A stretch of DNA of 64,000 nucleotides from an uncultured Verrucomicrobiales bacterium (GTDB lineage Bacteria > Verrucomicrobiota > Verrucomicrobiia > Verrucomicrobiales > DEV007): contig CALAHF010000080.1 in NCBI GenBank assembly GCA_937891465.1, forward strand, positions 124,001 through 188,000, in the 5' to 3' direction. The first letter of the stretch is position 1; every line of letters begins with the position of its first letter. The notes beneath the pieces are model-generated. The model had not been told where the DNA came from, ran no database searches, and saw nothing but the letters and a program-made list of their open reading frames with translations. Both the position numbers and the translations under genes were made by a program. Positions 43,319 to 52,038 of the stretch are shown piece by piece.

Positions 43319-44737
43319 TTACGCCAAAATATCGTGGATCACTTTTCCGTGAACGTCAGTAAGGCGGCGTTCGATGCCATTGTGATAAAAGGTGAGTTCT
43401 TCGTGATTCAATCCTAATAGATGCATGATCGTGGCATGGAAATCGTGAGGCGAAACGACATTTTCCTGCGCTTTGTAGCCGAACTCATCCGTTGCGCCGT
43501 AGCTCGTCCCGGGTCTCACGCCGGCTCCTGCCAGCCAGCAGGTAAAGCCATTCGGGTTGTGATCACGGCCAAAGGTGCCGGCCTGGAACATCGGCATCCG
43601 TCCGAATTCGGTAGCAAAAATCACCAACGTTTCTTGCAACATACCGCGTTGTTTTAAATCTTTCAGCAAGCCGGCAACGGGCTGATCCAGAATTTCGCCG
43701 TGAACATCGTATTGTTCTTTTAACTTTGAATGCCCGTCCCAGTTGATTCGACCGCCCGAAGCGTAGGCCCCGTTAAAAAGCTGAACAAAACGAACGCCTC
43801 GCTCAATCAGACGGCGCGCCAGAATGCAATTTTCGGCAAACGCGGCTTTTGGTTTATTGGCGCTGTCCGCTCCGTAAAGTTTACGGATGTGATCCGGTTC
43901 AGATTTCAGGTCGGCGACTTCAGGAACGGTCAACTGCATTCGAGCTGCAAGTTGGTAGCTTGCGATCCGGGCGGACAGTTGCTCGTCTCCGGGAAAATTG
44001 GAATTCAGGTTTTGTTCATCGAGAAAGCGAACCGCGTTTTGAGTTGCCTTATCCGTTTGTGATGACAAATCAGCGGGGCGCTGCAAGTGTTTGATCGGCT
44101 TGGTGCTGCTGAAGGGAGTCCCTTGAAACGCCGCGGGAAGAAATCCATTGGCCCAATTGTTCGGACCGGATTGAGGCATGCCGCGCGGATCTTCCAGCGC
44201 AACAAACGCCGGTAGATTTTGATTGGTGCTACCCAATGCAAAATTCACCCAGGCTCCCATGCTGGGGAACCCATCGAACGCGAATCCCGTATTCATTACG
44301 TTTTCAGCCGGACCGTGAGTATTCGATTTGTTCGTGAGCGAATGCAGAAAACAAATGTCGTCCGCCATTTCACCAATATGCGGCAACAGATCGGACGTCA
44401 TTTTTCCGGACTGCCCTCGAGGTTTGAAATCCCACAGCGGCTTCGTCAAATTTCCGTTGGGGCCTTGAAAGGAAACCAGCTTTTCGTTTCCGGGAAGGGG
44501 TTGGCCGTGACGGCGAATCAGTTCCGGTTTGTAATCGAACGTGTCGACGTGACTCAAGGCTCCGGAACAAAACACAACGATTACATTTTTAGCTTTGCCG
44601 GGAAAATGAGCGGCTCGGGGTGCGTTTGGGTTTTGAGCATTCTCCGCCTGCAGCATTGAAGCGAGCGCAATACTGGACATTCCCTGAGCGGTTCCAGCGA
44701 GAAAGCGGCGGCGGTCAAGAAGCGTTTCTGGATTCAT
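43319..44737 (-). CDS. DUF1501 Tat-exported protein (sulfatase-superfamily-like)
   Basis: 472 residues. Tat signal [15 protein letters not shown] is followed by a DUF1501 domain with [38 protein letters not shown] and [15 protein letters not shown] near the end. The family has an alkaline-phosphatase-superfamily fold; its biochemical role is not established. It overlaps the DUF1549/DUF1553 gene by 4 bp (ATGA), the usual partner in PVC genomes, so the two probably form an extracytoplasmic complex. Confidence 0.9.
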   Translation of the reverse strand: MNPETLLDRRRFLAGTAQGMSSIALASMLQAENAQNPNAPRAAHFPGKAKNVIVVFCSGALSHVDTFDYKPELIRRHGQPLPGNEKLVSFQGPNGNLTKPLWDFKPRGQSGKMTSDLLPHIGEMADDICFLHSLTNKSNTHGPAENVMNTGFAFDGFPSMGAWVNFALGSTNQNLPAFVALEDPRGMPQSGPNNWANGFLPAAFQGTPFSSTKPIKHLQRPADLSSQTDKATQNAVRFLDEQNLNSNFPGDEQLSARIASYQLAARMQLTVPEVADLKSEPDHIRKLYGADSANKPKAAFAENCILARRLIERGVRFVQLFNGAYASGGRINWDGHSKLKEQYDVHGEILDQPVAGLLKDLKQRGMLQETLVIFATEFGRMPMFQAGTFGRDHNPNGFTCWLAGAGVRPGTSYGATDEFGYKAQENVVSPHDFHATIMHLLGLNHEELTFYHNGIERRLTDVHGKVIHDILA

Positions 44738-47169
44738 GGAATGAAGACAAATTCGCTGGAGTTTAAAATCGCACGGCAGACTTGATTGAGTCCGTGTTTA
44801 TGCGCCAGTTCGATCATCATGCAGCGCTCTTTATCGAGGGGTGATCTTGAGTAGGCGAGTTGAAAGGCGCGATCGATTTGTTTTGTAAGATCGAGACCTG
44901 CTTCAGATTTTACTCGTTCGGCAAAGAACGTTGCCTGCCGATTTGCGAAAGGGCTGTTGAGCAAGCTGAGGGATTGAAGTGGCGTGATTGATTGTGTTCG
45001 GGTGGGAGTGAGTTGGCCTCCATCAGGACAGTCGAATGCGCTGAAAATATCAACGGCCTGCATCCGAATTTTGTGAGCGTAAATCATTCGCCGCCATCCG
45101 GATTCATCGAATGTTTCTTTCGAGGTGTAATCAGAAAGTCCGCCGCGACGATTGAATAAATCCCAGCCGGGGCCGCCTGTTTCGAGGTTTAATTTGCCAC
45201 TGACGGCGAGGATGGTGTCGCGAATTGCTTCGGCTTCAAGTCGCCGGGGAGGAAATCTCCAAAGCAATCGAGACTCGGCGTCAATTTTTGCTGCGGCCGG
45301 ATTTGGACGACTGGATTGCTGAAACGTTTGTGACGTCATGATCAGCCGATGCAGTTTCTTGAGCGACCAGCCATTCTCGACAAACCAAACGGCGAGAAAA
45401 TCGAGCAGCTCGGGATGAGTCGGCGCGGCGCCCATTTTCCCGAAGTCGGAAGTGGTAGAAATCAGGCCAGCGCCGAAATGATATTGCCAAACTCGGTTTA
45501 CAATCACGCGAGCGGTGAGGGGATGATCAGTGCGTGTAAGATTGGTCGCTAGAGCAACGCGACGTTCCGGTTCGGGAGTTTTTTCGGTGAGTTTTAAGTC
45601 TCCCAACACAACAGGAACTGCCGGCGCAATCATCCCGCTGTTTTGCATCGGATCGCCCCGTTTCAAAACGAAAGTGGGTTCAAGTTCAGTCGAAAAATTG
45701 GCAGCGTACGTTTGTGGGCCTGCGGAAAGTCGTGCGAGCTCGGCCTGTTGTTTTCGAATCGCCGCGGTCAGCGTTGTGATTTGTTGGGTGTTGATTTCCG
45801 AAGGGGTGACAACCATCATTTTTTCTGCCGCTCGGGTGTCGTCGGTTCGTGGGAGCCGATTCAACGCATGACCGACCGTTTTCCACTCTTTTGAATTTGG
45901 CGGCAGCACTTCGATTAGGTAATCGGCAGGCATTGATGAACCCCGGTGCCAAACGACGCGTTCGATCGTTTCCGCCTTCGCGAATTTGATTTCAATGAAT
46001 GCCTGCCCGGGCGTTGCGGACACCCAGGGAAAAGCCTGTCGTTTATCAGTGCTGCCGTCGACGAGATTATCGAAATGTCGCGTCTGATTAGAGAGGGCAA
46101 AACTGGATGCGTTCGGAGTGGCTCCATTCGTAGCTAGGGCGACGTTTATTTCCTTGGACCACCCTTCGAATTCGTAAAGTGAAGCCGCTTTGCCATCTCC
46201 CGTTCCGTAAATAACCATGCGGATGGCCTGCGCTTCAATTGGTTCAAACAAATCTGTCTGAACGTCAGCGAGCGGTGGTTGAAGTTTTAGCTTCAATCGC
46301 TGGTTTTCGAGTTCCTCTTTCAGCGCATTGAGATGATCCTCGATCTCGGGAATTCGATCGGCCCACAAATCATTTTCCATCCCTCTCAACCGCCGGTCGC
46401 CATACGTGAGTCCGGAGAAAATGGCCTGCATGGCATAATAATCACGTTCAGTGATGGGATCGAATTTGTGATCGTGACAGCGAGCACAGCCAATGGTCAG
46501 GCCCAGTAAACTTTGGCTAACCGTTCGAATCACTTCATCCAATTCATCTTGTCTCGCTTGGCGCATCGCTTCAATATCGCGGCCAATTTGCCCTGGAAGA
46601 TTGGCCGGCCCGGCGACCAGAAATCCCAGTGCGGCATCAACACCTTTGGTGTCGCCTGCAATTTGTTCGAAAACGAATTCATCGTAAGGCTTATCCGAGT
46701 TGAGCGCATCAATCACCCAATCACGGTAGTGCCATGCATTTTTGCGTTCGAGATTGGTTTCAAAGCCAACGGTTTCGGACCACCGAATGATGTCCAGCCA
46801 ATGCTGTGCCCAACGTTCGCCATAGCGGTGGGAGTTGAGTAGTACGTCAATTAACTTCCCCGGATCTGGATTTTTTTCGAATCCAGAAACTTGTTCCGGT
46901 GTTGGAGGAAGCCCCGTGAGAACAAAGTGAGCCCGTCGTAGAAATGTGGAAGAATTCGCCGGAGGAGACGTTGAAAGCCCTGACTTCTTGAGCTGATCAA
47001 AAATAAATCCATCGATTGGGTGGGGAGCGGATTGGGGTGCTTCAGTGCGGACCGGAGTTCTGAGTAACTGTGGGAGCTTCTCCTGAGAATGTGACGCTAC
47101 CGAAATCGAGAAGAAGATCAGGATCAGGAATCGGTAGGAAATTTGCAACTGGCAGGTCGCTGTCGTCAT
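44734..47169 (-). CDS. DUF1549/DUF1553 planctomycete-type cytochrome protein
   Basis: 811 residues. After a signal peptide, DUF1549 (about 50-260) contains [20 protein letters not shown] and a heme-binding [12 protein letters not shown]. The middle (about 300-440) looks like a discoidin-type beta-sandwich. DUF1553 (about 520-800) contains [20 protein letters not shown] and [20 protein letters not shown]. The N-terminal cytochrome (PSCyt1) that often precedes DUF1549 is absent. It is thought to act with the DUF1501 partner in the cell envelope; the true function is unknown. Confidence 0.9.
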   Translation of the reverse strand: MTTATCQLQISYRFLILIFFSISVASHSQEKLPQLLRTPVRTEAPQSAPHPIDGFIFDQLKKSGLSTSPPANSSTFLRRAHFVLTGLPPTPEQVSGFEKNPDPGKLIDVLLNSHRYGERWAQHWLDIIRWSETVGFETNLERKNAWHYRDWVIDALNSDKPYDEFVFEQIAGDTKGVDAALGFLVAGPANLPGQIGRDIEAMRQARQDELDEVIRTVSQSLLGLTIGCARCHDHKFDPITERDYYAMQAIFSGLTYGDRRLRGMENDLWADRIPEIEDHLNALKEELENQRLKLKLQPPLADVQTDLFEPIEAQAIRMVIYGTGDGKAASLYEFEGWSKEINVALATNGATPNASSFALSNQTRHFDNLVDGSTDKRQAFPWVSATPGQAFIEIKFAKAETIERVVWHRGSSMPADYLIEVLPPNSKEWKTVGHALNRLPRTDDTRAAEKMMVVTPSEINTQQITTLTAAIRKQQAELARLSAGPQTYAANFSTELEPTFVLKRGDPMQNSGMIAPAVPVVLGDLKLTEKTPEPERRVALATNLTRTDHPLTARVIVNRVWQYHFGAGLISTTSDFGKMGAAPTHPELLDFLAVWFVENGWSLKKLHRLIMTSQTFQQSSRPNPAAAKIDAESRLLWRFPPRRLEAEAIRDTILAVSGKLNLETGGPGWDLFNRRGGLSDYTSKETFDESGWRRMIYAHKIRMQAVDIFSAFDCPDGGQLTPTRTQSITPLQSLSLLNSPFANRQATFFAERVKSEAGLDLTKQIDRAFQLAYSRSPLDKERCMMIELAHKHGLNQVCRAILNSSEFVFIP

Positions 47170-47247
47170 GGTTTCAAAGCGTAAACCATATAGTGATTGC
47201 CCACTGTTTGAAAAAGGCGGGAATACGATTCAATGCTGTCTGTTCGA

Positions 47248-47268
47248 TAATCCAACAGGGTTGGATCG
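47248..47268. repeat. Dispersed 21-bp unit, single forward copy
   Basis: Core AACAGGGTT, right arm GGATCG and left arm TAATCC. It lies upstream of the DUF1549 gene start and 3' of the modular SH3-tailed gene, in the only gap of this block. Confidence 0.75.
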
Positions 47269-47286
47269 AAACGGTGAGCGAAATAA

Positions 47287-49191
47287 TTAGTTGGCACTGA
47301 TGCTCGCGGGTGCGGTAGCAGTTCCAAATCCCGAAGGGACCTCCGCCGCTTGGGCTGGGCGGAGCGACTTATTTTTTACAATGCCATTCGATCCGTTTTG
47401 AAGTTGGATCAAAGACCACTCGTCACCTGGTTTTGTCATTCGAACCACAGTGCCTGGGGCAAGCTCGGAAACTTCAGAATTAAACTGAGATCTGCCAAAT
47501 TTCATAAAATTGGTTGCTGCGCTGACGACATAATAGTTTGAACCACCTTTGTGACTGGTGGTGCGCTCTTTCCATTTTTTCGGAACTGTTGGATCTGGTT
47601 TTCCAACTTCGGAAAAATCAGGAACTGTGAGTGTCGGGAATTGTAATCCTTTTTTCTCTTGTCCCGGAAGATCGGAAGATGGAGCTGCTGCGAACTCTCC
47701 AGTTGGTCCGCTTCTGCCAGCCGCTGTTGTGTTGGGCGCTGCTGGTGCGGCGGCAGTTAACGGTCCGCCCATTGGTGTGGCGGATGTTGAACCATCGGGA
47801 AACAAGCTGGCATCGATCGTTCCATTTCCGCCGACACGATTTCCTTGAGCTGAGGTTCCTCCAATTCCACGGAAACGATCCATGAGCCCAGGTTTGTCCG
47901 CCGTAGCAACGGCCGCTGGAGCAGTAGCCGTTGGCTGAGAAGCGTCATCCTTTTTGTTGAATTTGGACATAAAACTGGTCTTCTCTTCCTCAACTGCAAT
48001 ATTTGGAGCGGTTGCAATTTCTCCGCCCACTGGCTCTGCGTCATTTTTAGAAAACGGATTGATTTTGTCGCCAACGTTGCGGAGGCGGCCCATGAAGCCG
48101 GGCTTTTCTTCCACTGGCGGCATGTTCACATCTGTATTCGAATTACTCGCGGTCGGCGTAGTGGCAACGGAATCGATATTGGCAGGGGCAACCGGGCTCA
48201 CTGTGTTGTTTGCATTCGGAACCCTGGCAATGCCATCAACCATTGTCGATCCTTGAACTTTCACAGGCGAGGGTGGCGCTGTGGTGGCAACGGGCTGTTG
48301 AATCGGAGCCGTTGGCTGCACCGGTGCTGAAGGAGCATAAATATTGTCATTCCTGTTCTTTTTGCCGATTAGCGGAAGGTTTTGTCCAATTCCCTTCAAA
48401 AAGCCTTTTTTCTCTTTCTCAACCGGAGCAACTGGCTCTGGAGAAACGAGTAAATTTTGCTGAACGTTGTCCTTTTTGCCAATGAAAGTCAACCCGCTGA
48501 GAAAACCCTTGTTCTCCTCTTTTGCAGGAGCGTTAAGATCGACTTCAGGAACCCGGAGTCCGATTTTCTCGTCCTTTTTCTTAAACGGATTCATTCCGCC
48601 AATTTTCTTCACGGCATTCCCTGCCCCTTTAAAAGGAGAAAACCCACTGCGCTCCTCTTCTTCGAGCGGTGAGGAATCAGTTCGGTCCAACGTTGGAGGA
48701 TTGACAGCATCCGCAGGTGGTTCTCCGAGAGGGTTGTTGAAAACGGGAGCGTCGCGCTGAACTTTTACGTTTCCCCGTTGGTCAGTCCATCGGGAAATGT
48801 CGTTCGAGCTCACTTTATTGTATGCTTGGCTTGATTTCTCAAACTCCATCTTGCGGGCAGCATTTTGTTTGATCTGCTTGATCTGCCGAGATTTCGTCAC
48901 TGCACTTGATAAATTACGCTCCTCAAGTGCCCGATCCGTTGAGCGGGCTAGTGATGCCGCTTCGGTATCTTTTTTTGCCTGATACGCCTGAGCTCGTATC
49001 TGCATTAATTTCATCTGGCTACCCGTTGTGCTGGAAGAGCCAGTCGTCATGCCTGATGCGCCCGATGGAGCCGCCGTCGAGATATTTTGGGCTGATGCAG
49101 AAGTTGAAATTGCAACGGATGCCAACGTGATAACGAGGGCATGACACCACAATGAATTTAGGGGCGCGTTTCTGAGAAGTTTTTCCTGCAT
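47287..49191 (-). CDS. Modular exported protein with repeated GF-x-GKK-type motifs and a C-terminal SH3-like domain
   Basis: 634 residues from ATG 49191 (TTG 49200 also possible), with a signal peptide (LVITLASVAISTSASAQ). Next is a helical segment rich in Ala/Lys/Arg (about 60-125). Then at least six variations of one short motif, an acidic EEK or KEK followed by GF and ending in an IGKKD or NPFKK-like basic patch: ERSGFSPFKG, ENKGFLSGLTFIGKKD, KEKKGFLKGIGQN, EEKPGFMGRLRNVG, EEKTSFMSKFNKKDD and ADKPGLMDRFRGIGG, separated by Pro/Ala/Thr linkers. The end (YYVVSAATNFMKFG, GDEWSLIQLQNGSNG) is a bacterial SH3-like domain. No family was recognised. Confidence 0.8.
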   Translation of the reverse strand: MQEKLLRNAPLNSLWCHALVITLASVAISTSASAQNISTAAPSGASGMTTGSSSTTGSQMKLMQIRAQAYQAKKDTEAASLARSTDRALEERNLSSAVTKSRQIKQIKQNAARKMEFEKSSQAYNKVSSNDISRWTDQRGNVKVQRDAPVFNNPLGEPPADAVNPPTLDRTDSSPLEEEERSGFSPFKGAGNAVKKIGGMNPFKKKDEKIGLRVPEVDLNAPAKEENKGFLSGLTFIGKKDNVQQNLLVSPEPVAPVEKEKKGFLKGIGQNLPLIGKKNRNDNIYAPSAPVQPTAPIQQPVATTAPPSPVKVQGSTMVDGIARVPNANNTVSPVAPANIDSVATTPTASNSNTDVNMPPVEEKPGFMGRLRNVGDKINPFSKNDAEPVGGEIATAPNIAVEEEKTSFMSKFNKKDDASQPTATAPAAVATADKPGLMDRFRGIGGTSAQGNRVGGNGTIDASLFPDGSTSATPMGGPLTAAAPAAPNTTAAGRSGPTGEFAAAPSSDLPGQEKKGLQFPTLTVPDFSEVGKPDPTVPKKWKERTTSHKGGSNYYVVSAATNFMKFGRSQFNSEVSELAPGTVVRMTKPGDEWSLIQLQNGSNGIVKNKSLRPAQAAEVPSGFGTATAPASISAN

Positions 49192-49420
49192 GAAGCTCAA
49201 ATGTGAAAATTTTTGTTAATTTATACTGAAATTAGTAAGAAGTCCATCTAAACTCAGGCCAAAATACTCTAGAAATTATAGTTATTCCAGTTTCGTAAAG
49301 ACATTCCTCCGTTCTTGATAACGATCTAGAGGTGAGTTTCTTAAAGTAAAATCTCAAATTACTCGTATCCGGGGCGATCTCTTGAAAGCTGTCGAAAAGG
49401 GGATATTATCCTCTCATTAA

Positions 49421-49507
49421 GGAGGGATGGCTGAGTCCGGTTTAAGGCGCTCGATTCGAAATCGAGTGTAGCGCAAGCTACCGTGGGTTCGAATCCCACT
49501 CCCTCTG
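49421..49507 (+). tRNA. tRNA-Ser(CGA)
   Basis: 87-nt type II tRNA. Acceptor GGAGGGA pairs with TCCCTCT (one G-U), with discriminator G at 49507. The anticodon stem CTCGA/TCGAG encloses TTCGAAA, giving anticodon CGA. The long variable arm (GTAGC/GCTAC around GCAA) and the T-arm GTGGG-TTCGAAT-CCCAC complete the fold. The CCA end is not encoded. Confidence 0.97.
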
Positions 49508-49707
49508 CTTTTATTTTCAATGAGTTACGGAGTTTCAAATTCTGGCGAATTTTGGCGGCTAAGGATTTGATTCGAGAGAGACGAGTAGGACGCAACTAAT
49601 TTCAGCCAGGCAGGCTGCTCCGATTCTCACGACCGGATTCAGAAGTTCAGTGGAATTCTGTGGGTAGAGAGTCCCCAAAGCAATCTGCCGAACACTGCTT
49701 CTAAGAA

Positions 49708-50640
49708 ATGACAAACTCTATTAACAACTCTGCGGAACAAAACGCTCCGCCTGCAATTTCAGACTTCGATCTGGCTGGCATCTCGGAAGAATTGATCAAG
49801 TCGGCAAAGCTGGAGGTAGCAACACAGCCCAATGCCTCCGGCGAGTATGGTCTCAAAGAAGAGGGCGTACTATTTCCTTACTTCACTGCTTATGGTGATC
49901 CTGTCCACGACGATGGATATGACTTCGCCCGGATACGGCTTCTCAGGTCTCGAGGAGATCAGAAGTATTCGCAAAGGCGGAACACAGGCGCTCACTCATA
50001 TTTAACACTGTGGATTCTCGGACATGAGAGGAATGGGTGCCTTTATCTGATCGAGGGAGAAAAGAAGGCTCTTGCCCTTGCGTCCGAGGGGTTAGCGGCG
50101 GTCGGATTACCTGGCTTCTACGGTTACCGATCAAATGGGTTTCTCACCCCTGATTGAGCGAAGTGCTTACTGAATTACGACCAGCCGAAGTGATCTACAT
50201 CGGCGACACCGATGTAGTGTTCAACGCCCAATTCTCTGAGGCTGCGATAGGGCTAAAAGAGCTTCTCGCCGAACATCCGGCGTCTCCGAAGGTGATGGTG
50301 CTTGCTATTGCCGTAGACTCTCCGGGTAAGGGTGAAGATGATTGTCGAGGCGAATTAGGTGATGGTTTCCGCGCGTGGTTCTCCGAAGCTCTTGGGACTC
50401 GTATTCCGCTGAAGGATGGGATGACGAAAGATCAACTGGCAGTTGGGATTTTAGAAAACCAATTGGATCGTCTAAAGCAGCGATCCAAGGAACCAGATTG
50501 GACCTTCCGCATTCAGAATGGATTGGCGAAGCTGGCTGTGTGCCGAAATGCTGCCGACGAACATTGCTGCGCAAAGGTAAGTAAACTGTCTCTTCATGTT
50601 GATGCTGCTATTATGAGGTTTGTGGATCGCTTTTTTCTAA
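49708..50640 (+). pseudogene. DUF3854/Toprim (phage-type primase-like) protein remnant beside tRNA-Ser
   Basis: The frames 49708-50157 and 50154-50816 form one Toprim-like protein: YGLKEEGVLFPYFTAYGDPV, CLYLIEGEKKALALASEGL (Toprim Glu), then VIYIGDTDVVFN (D-x-D) and a helical region (KDQLAVGILENQLDRLKQR). The two halves are out of frame by one missing base near 50152-50156. After about 50580 the frame turns into antisense of the neighbouring DUF1552 gene, so the 3' part is lost. Such proteins occur on satellites and integrated elements. No integrase or att repeat was found. Confidence 0.7.
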
Positions 50641-50701
50641 CCGCGCTCCTGCTCGCGCCAGCGGGGATCAGAGGTCGGGAAATATTGATTTTTCTATTTC
50701 A

Positions 50702-52033
50702 CTATACTTCCTCCAGCATCGATTTCGCGTCGCCGAACTCGTTGAGGCGAACGTCCATTTTATCCATCATCGATAGAAAAAGCCGCGAGAGCTGGCGATC
50801 AGGTTTGCCTTTGTAATCAAGGACTCGTCCGGCTTTGATACGACCTCCGGCGTTGCCGAGAAGCATGATGGGAAGCTGATCGTTGTTGTGCTTGGCCCCG
50901 GCCATCATGCTCGAACAACTCAGCAGCATCGTGTTATCGAGCAGGGTGCGTTCGCCTTCCTGAATCGCGTCGAGTTTCCCGGCAAGGTATGCGATTTGCT
51001 CCATGAAAAATTGATTCACCCGCAGCCAATCTTGATTGTCGGAATGCGAAAGCAAATGGTGGATCATGTAATCAATTCCACTGCCGGGCTGTTGTATCGA
51101 TTTGAGATTCGGGAAACGGAGCGCGCTGTGATCGTTGTTCAATTTCAGCGTCGTGATGCGGGTCGTATCTGTTTGAAATCCGAGCACCATGATATCGCAC
51201 ATCAGTCGCATATGTTCGCCGATGTCCTGCGGAATTCCGTCGGCAGGCCGGTCCATGTTTGGCTCCGCGATCGTCGGACGCCAGCCTTGAAGTTCGCCGC
51301 GTTTTCCCGCGTTTTCGATTCGCTGCTCGACCTCTCGAACAGAATTCAAATACTCGTCCAGCTTCTGCTGATCTGTTTTACTGATGTTGTTCCGCAGCGA
51401 CTTCGCATCGGAAAGAATCGCATCGAGTACCGATTTGTCGGCGGGTGTCGCGGCGTCTTTAAAAAGCCGATCGAACGCCAAGGCGGGATAGATTTCCAGC
51501 GGCGTCGGTGTGGTCGGCGAGCTCCATGAAATGTGGGAGCTGTAGAGCATCGAATAATTTTTGTGAACCGATGGATTTGAGCGTTCGCAACCGAGAACCA
51601 GACTCGGGACTTTGGTGGTTCTGCCGTAAGATTGAGCCAACAATTGATCCATGCTCGTGCCCGAACGGATTTCGCCACCCGACGCAATTGGCGCACCGGA
51701 AAGCAAATTTCCCGTCTGCGAACTGTGGATATTTCCCTTTCGAGCTTCTTCGTGATAGAGCCCGTTTATAAAAAGCATTTTCTCCCGAAAATTCGCGAGC
51801 GGCTCCAGCACTTTTCCAAGCTCCATCGCAGCGGCTTCACCCTTCGCCCACCATTCGCTGGAATGAAACCCGTTCCCTGAAAACACGACAGCAAGCCGGA
51901 CCGGTGCCTCACTGGCTGGTTTGTTTTTTTTCGGCTCATCACCCCAGACGTTGTGAGATTCGAGCCACGGAAGCGCCAGGCTGACTCCGGTTCCTCGGAG
52001 GAAATTGCGTCGGGAGAATAAATTCGAGTTCAT
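50702..52033 (-). CDS. DUF1552 Tat-exported protein (cassette A)
   Basis: 443 residues. Tat signal FSRRNFLRGTGVSLALPWLE, then the DUF1552 body: RLAVVFSGNGFHSSEWWAK, SLVLGCERSNPSVHKNYSML, ISWSSPTTPTPLEIYPALAF and the conserved end MLLGNAGGRIKAGRVLDY. It is encoded 5 bp after the DUF1587-1595 cytochrome gene, in the fixed order seen in three cassettes here. The downstream side (after 50702) abuts the truncated Toprim gene. The function of the family is unknown; a role in the envelope next to the cytochrome partner is inferred from gene order. Confidence 0.9.
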   Translation of the reverse strand: MNSNLFSRRNFLRGTGVSLALPWLESHNVWGDEPKKNKPASEAPVRLAVVFSGNGFHSSEWWAKGEAAAMELGKVLEPLANFREKMLFINGLYHEEARKGNIHSSQTGNLLSGAPIASGGEIRSGTSMDQLLAQSYGRTTKVPSLVLGCERSNPSVHKNYSMLYSSHISWSSPTTPTPLEIYPALAFDRLFKDAATPADKSVLDAILSDAKSLRNNISKTDQQKLDEYLNSVREVEQRIENAGKRGELQGWRPTIAEPNMDRPADGIPQDIGEHMRLMCDIMVLGFQTDTTRITTLKLNNDHSALRFPNLKSIQQPGSGIDYMIHHLLSHSDNQDWLRVNQFFMEQIAYLAGKLDAIQEGERTLLDNTMLLSCSSMMAGAKHNNDQLPIMLLGNAGGRIKAGRVLDYKGKPDRQLSRLFLSMMDKMDVRLNEFGDAKSMLEEV

Positions 52034-52038
52034 TGAAA

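Noticed and set aside
49359-49595. Minus-strand 78-residue frame with the phrase GVGFEPTVACATLDFESSALN
   Set aside because: This is the known false translation of the antisense of a tRNA-Ser gene, which lies at 49421-49507.
49508-50701. Direct repeat of the tRNA-Ser 3' end marking an att site
   Set aside because: I searched the stretch by eye for the T-arm and acceptor sequence and found no second copy.
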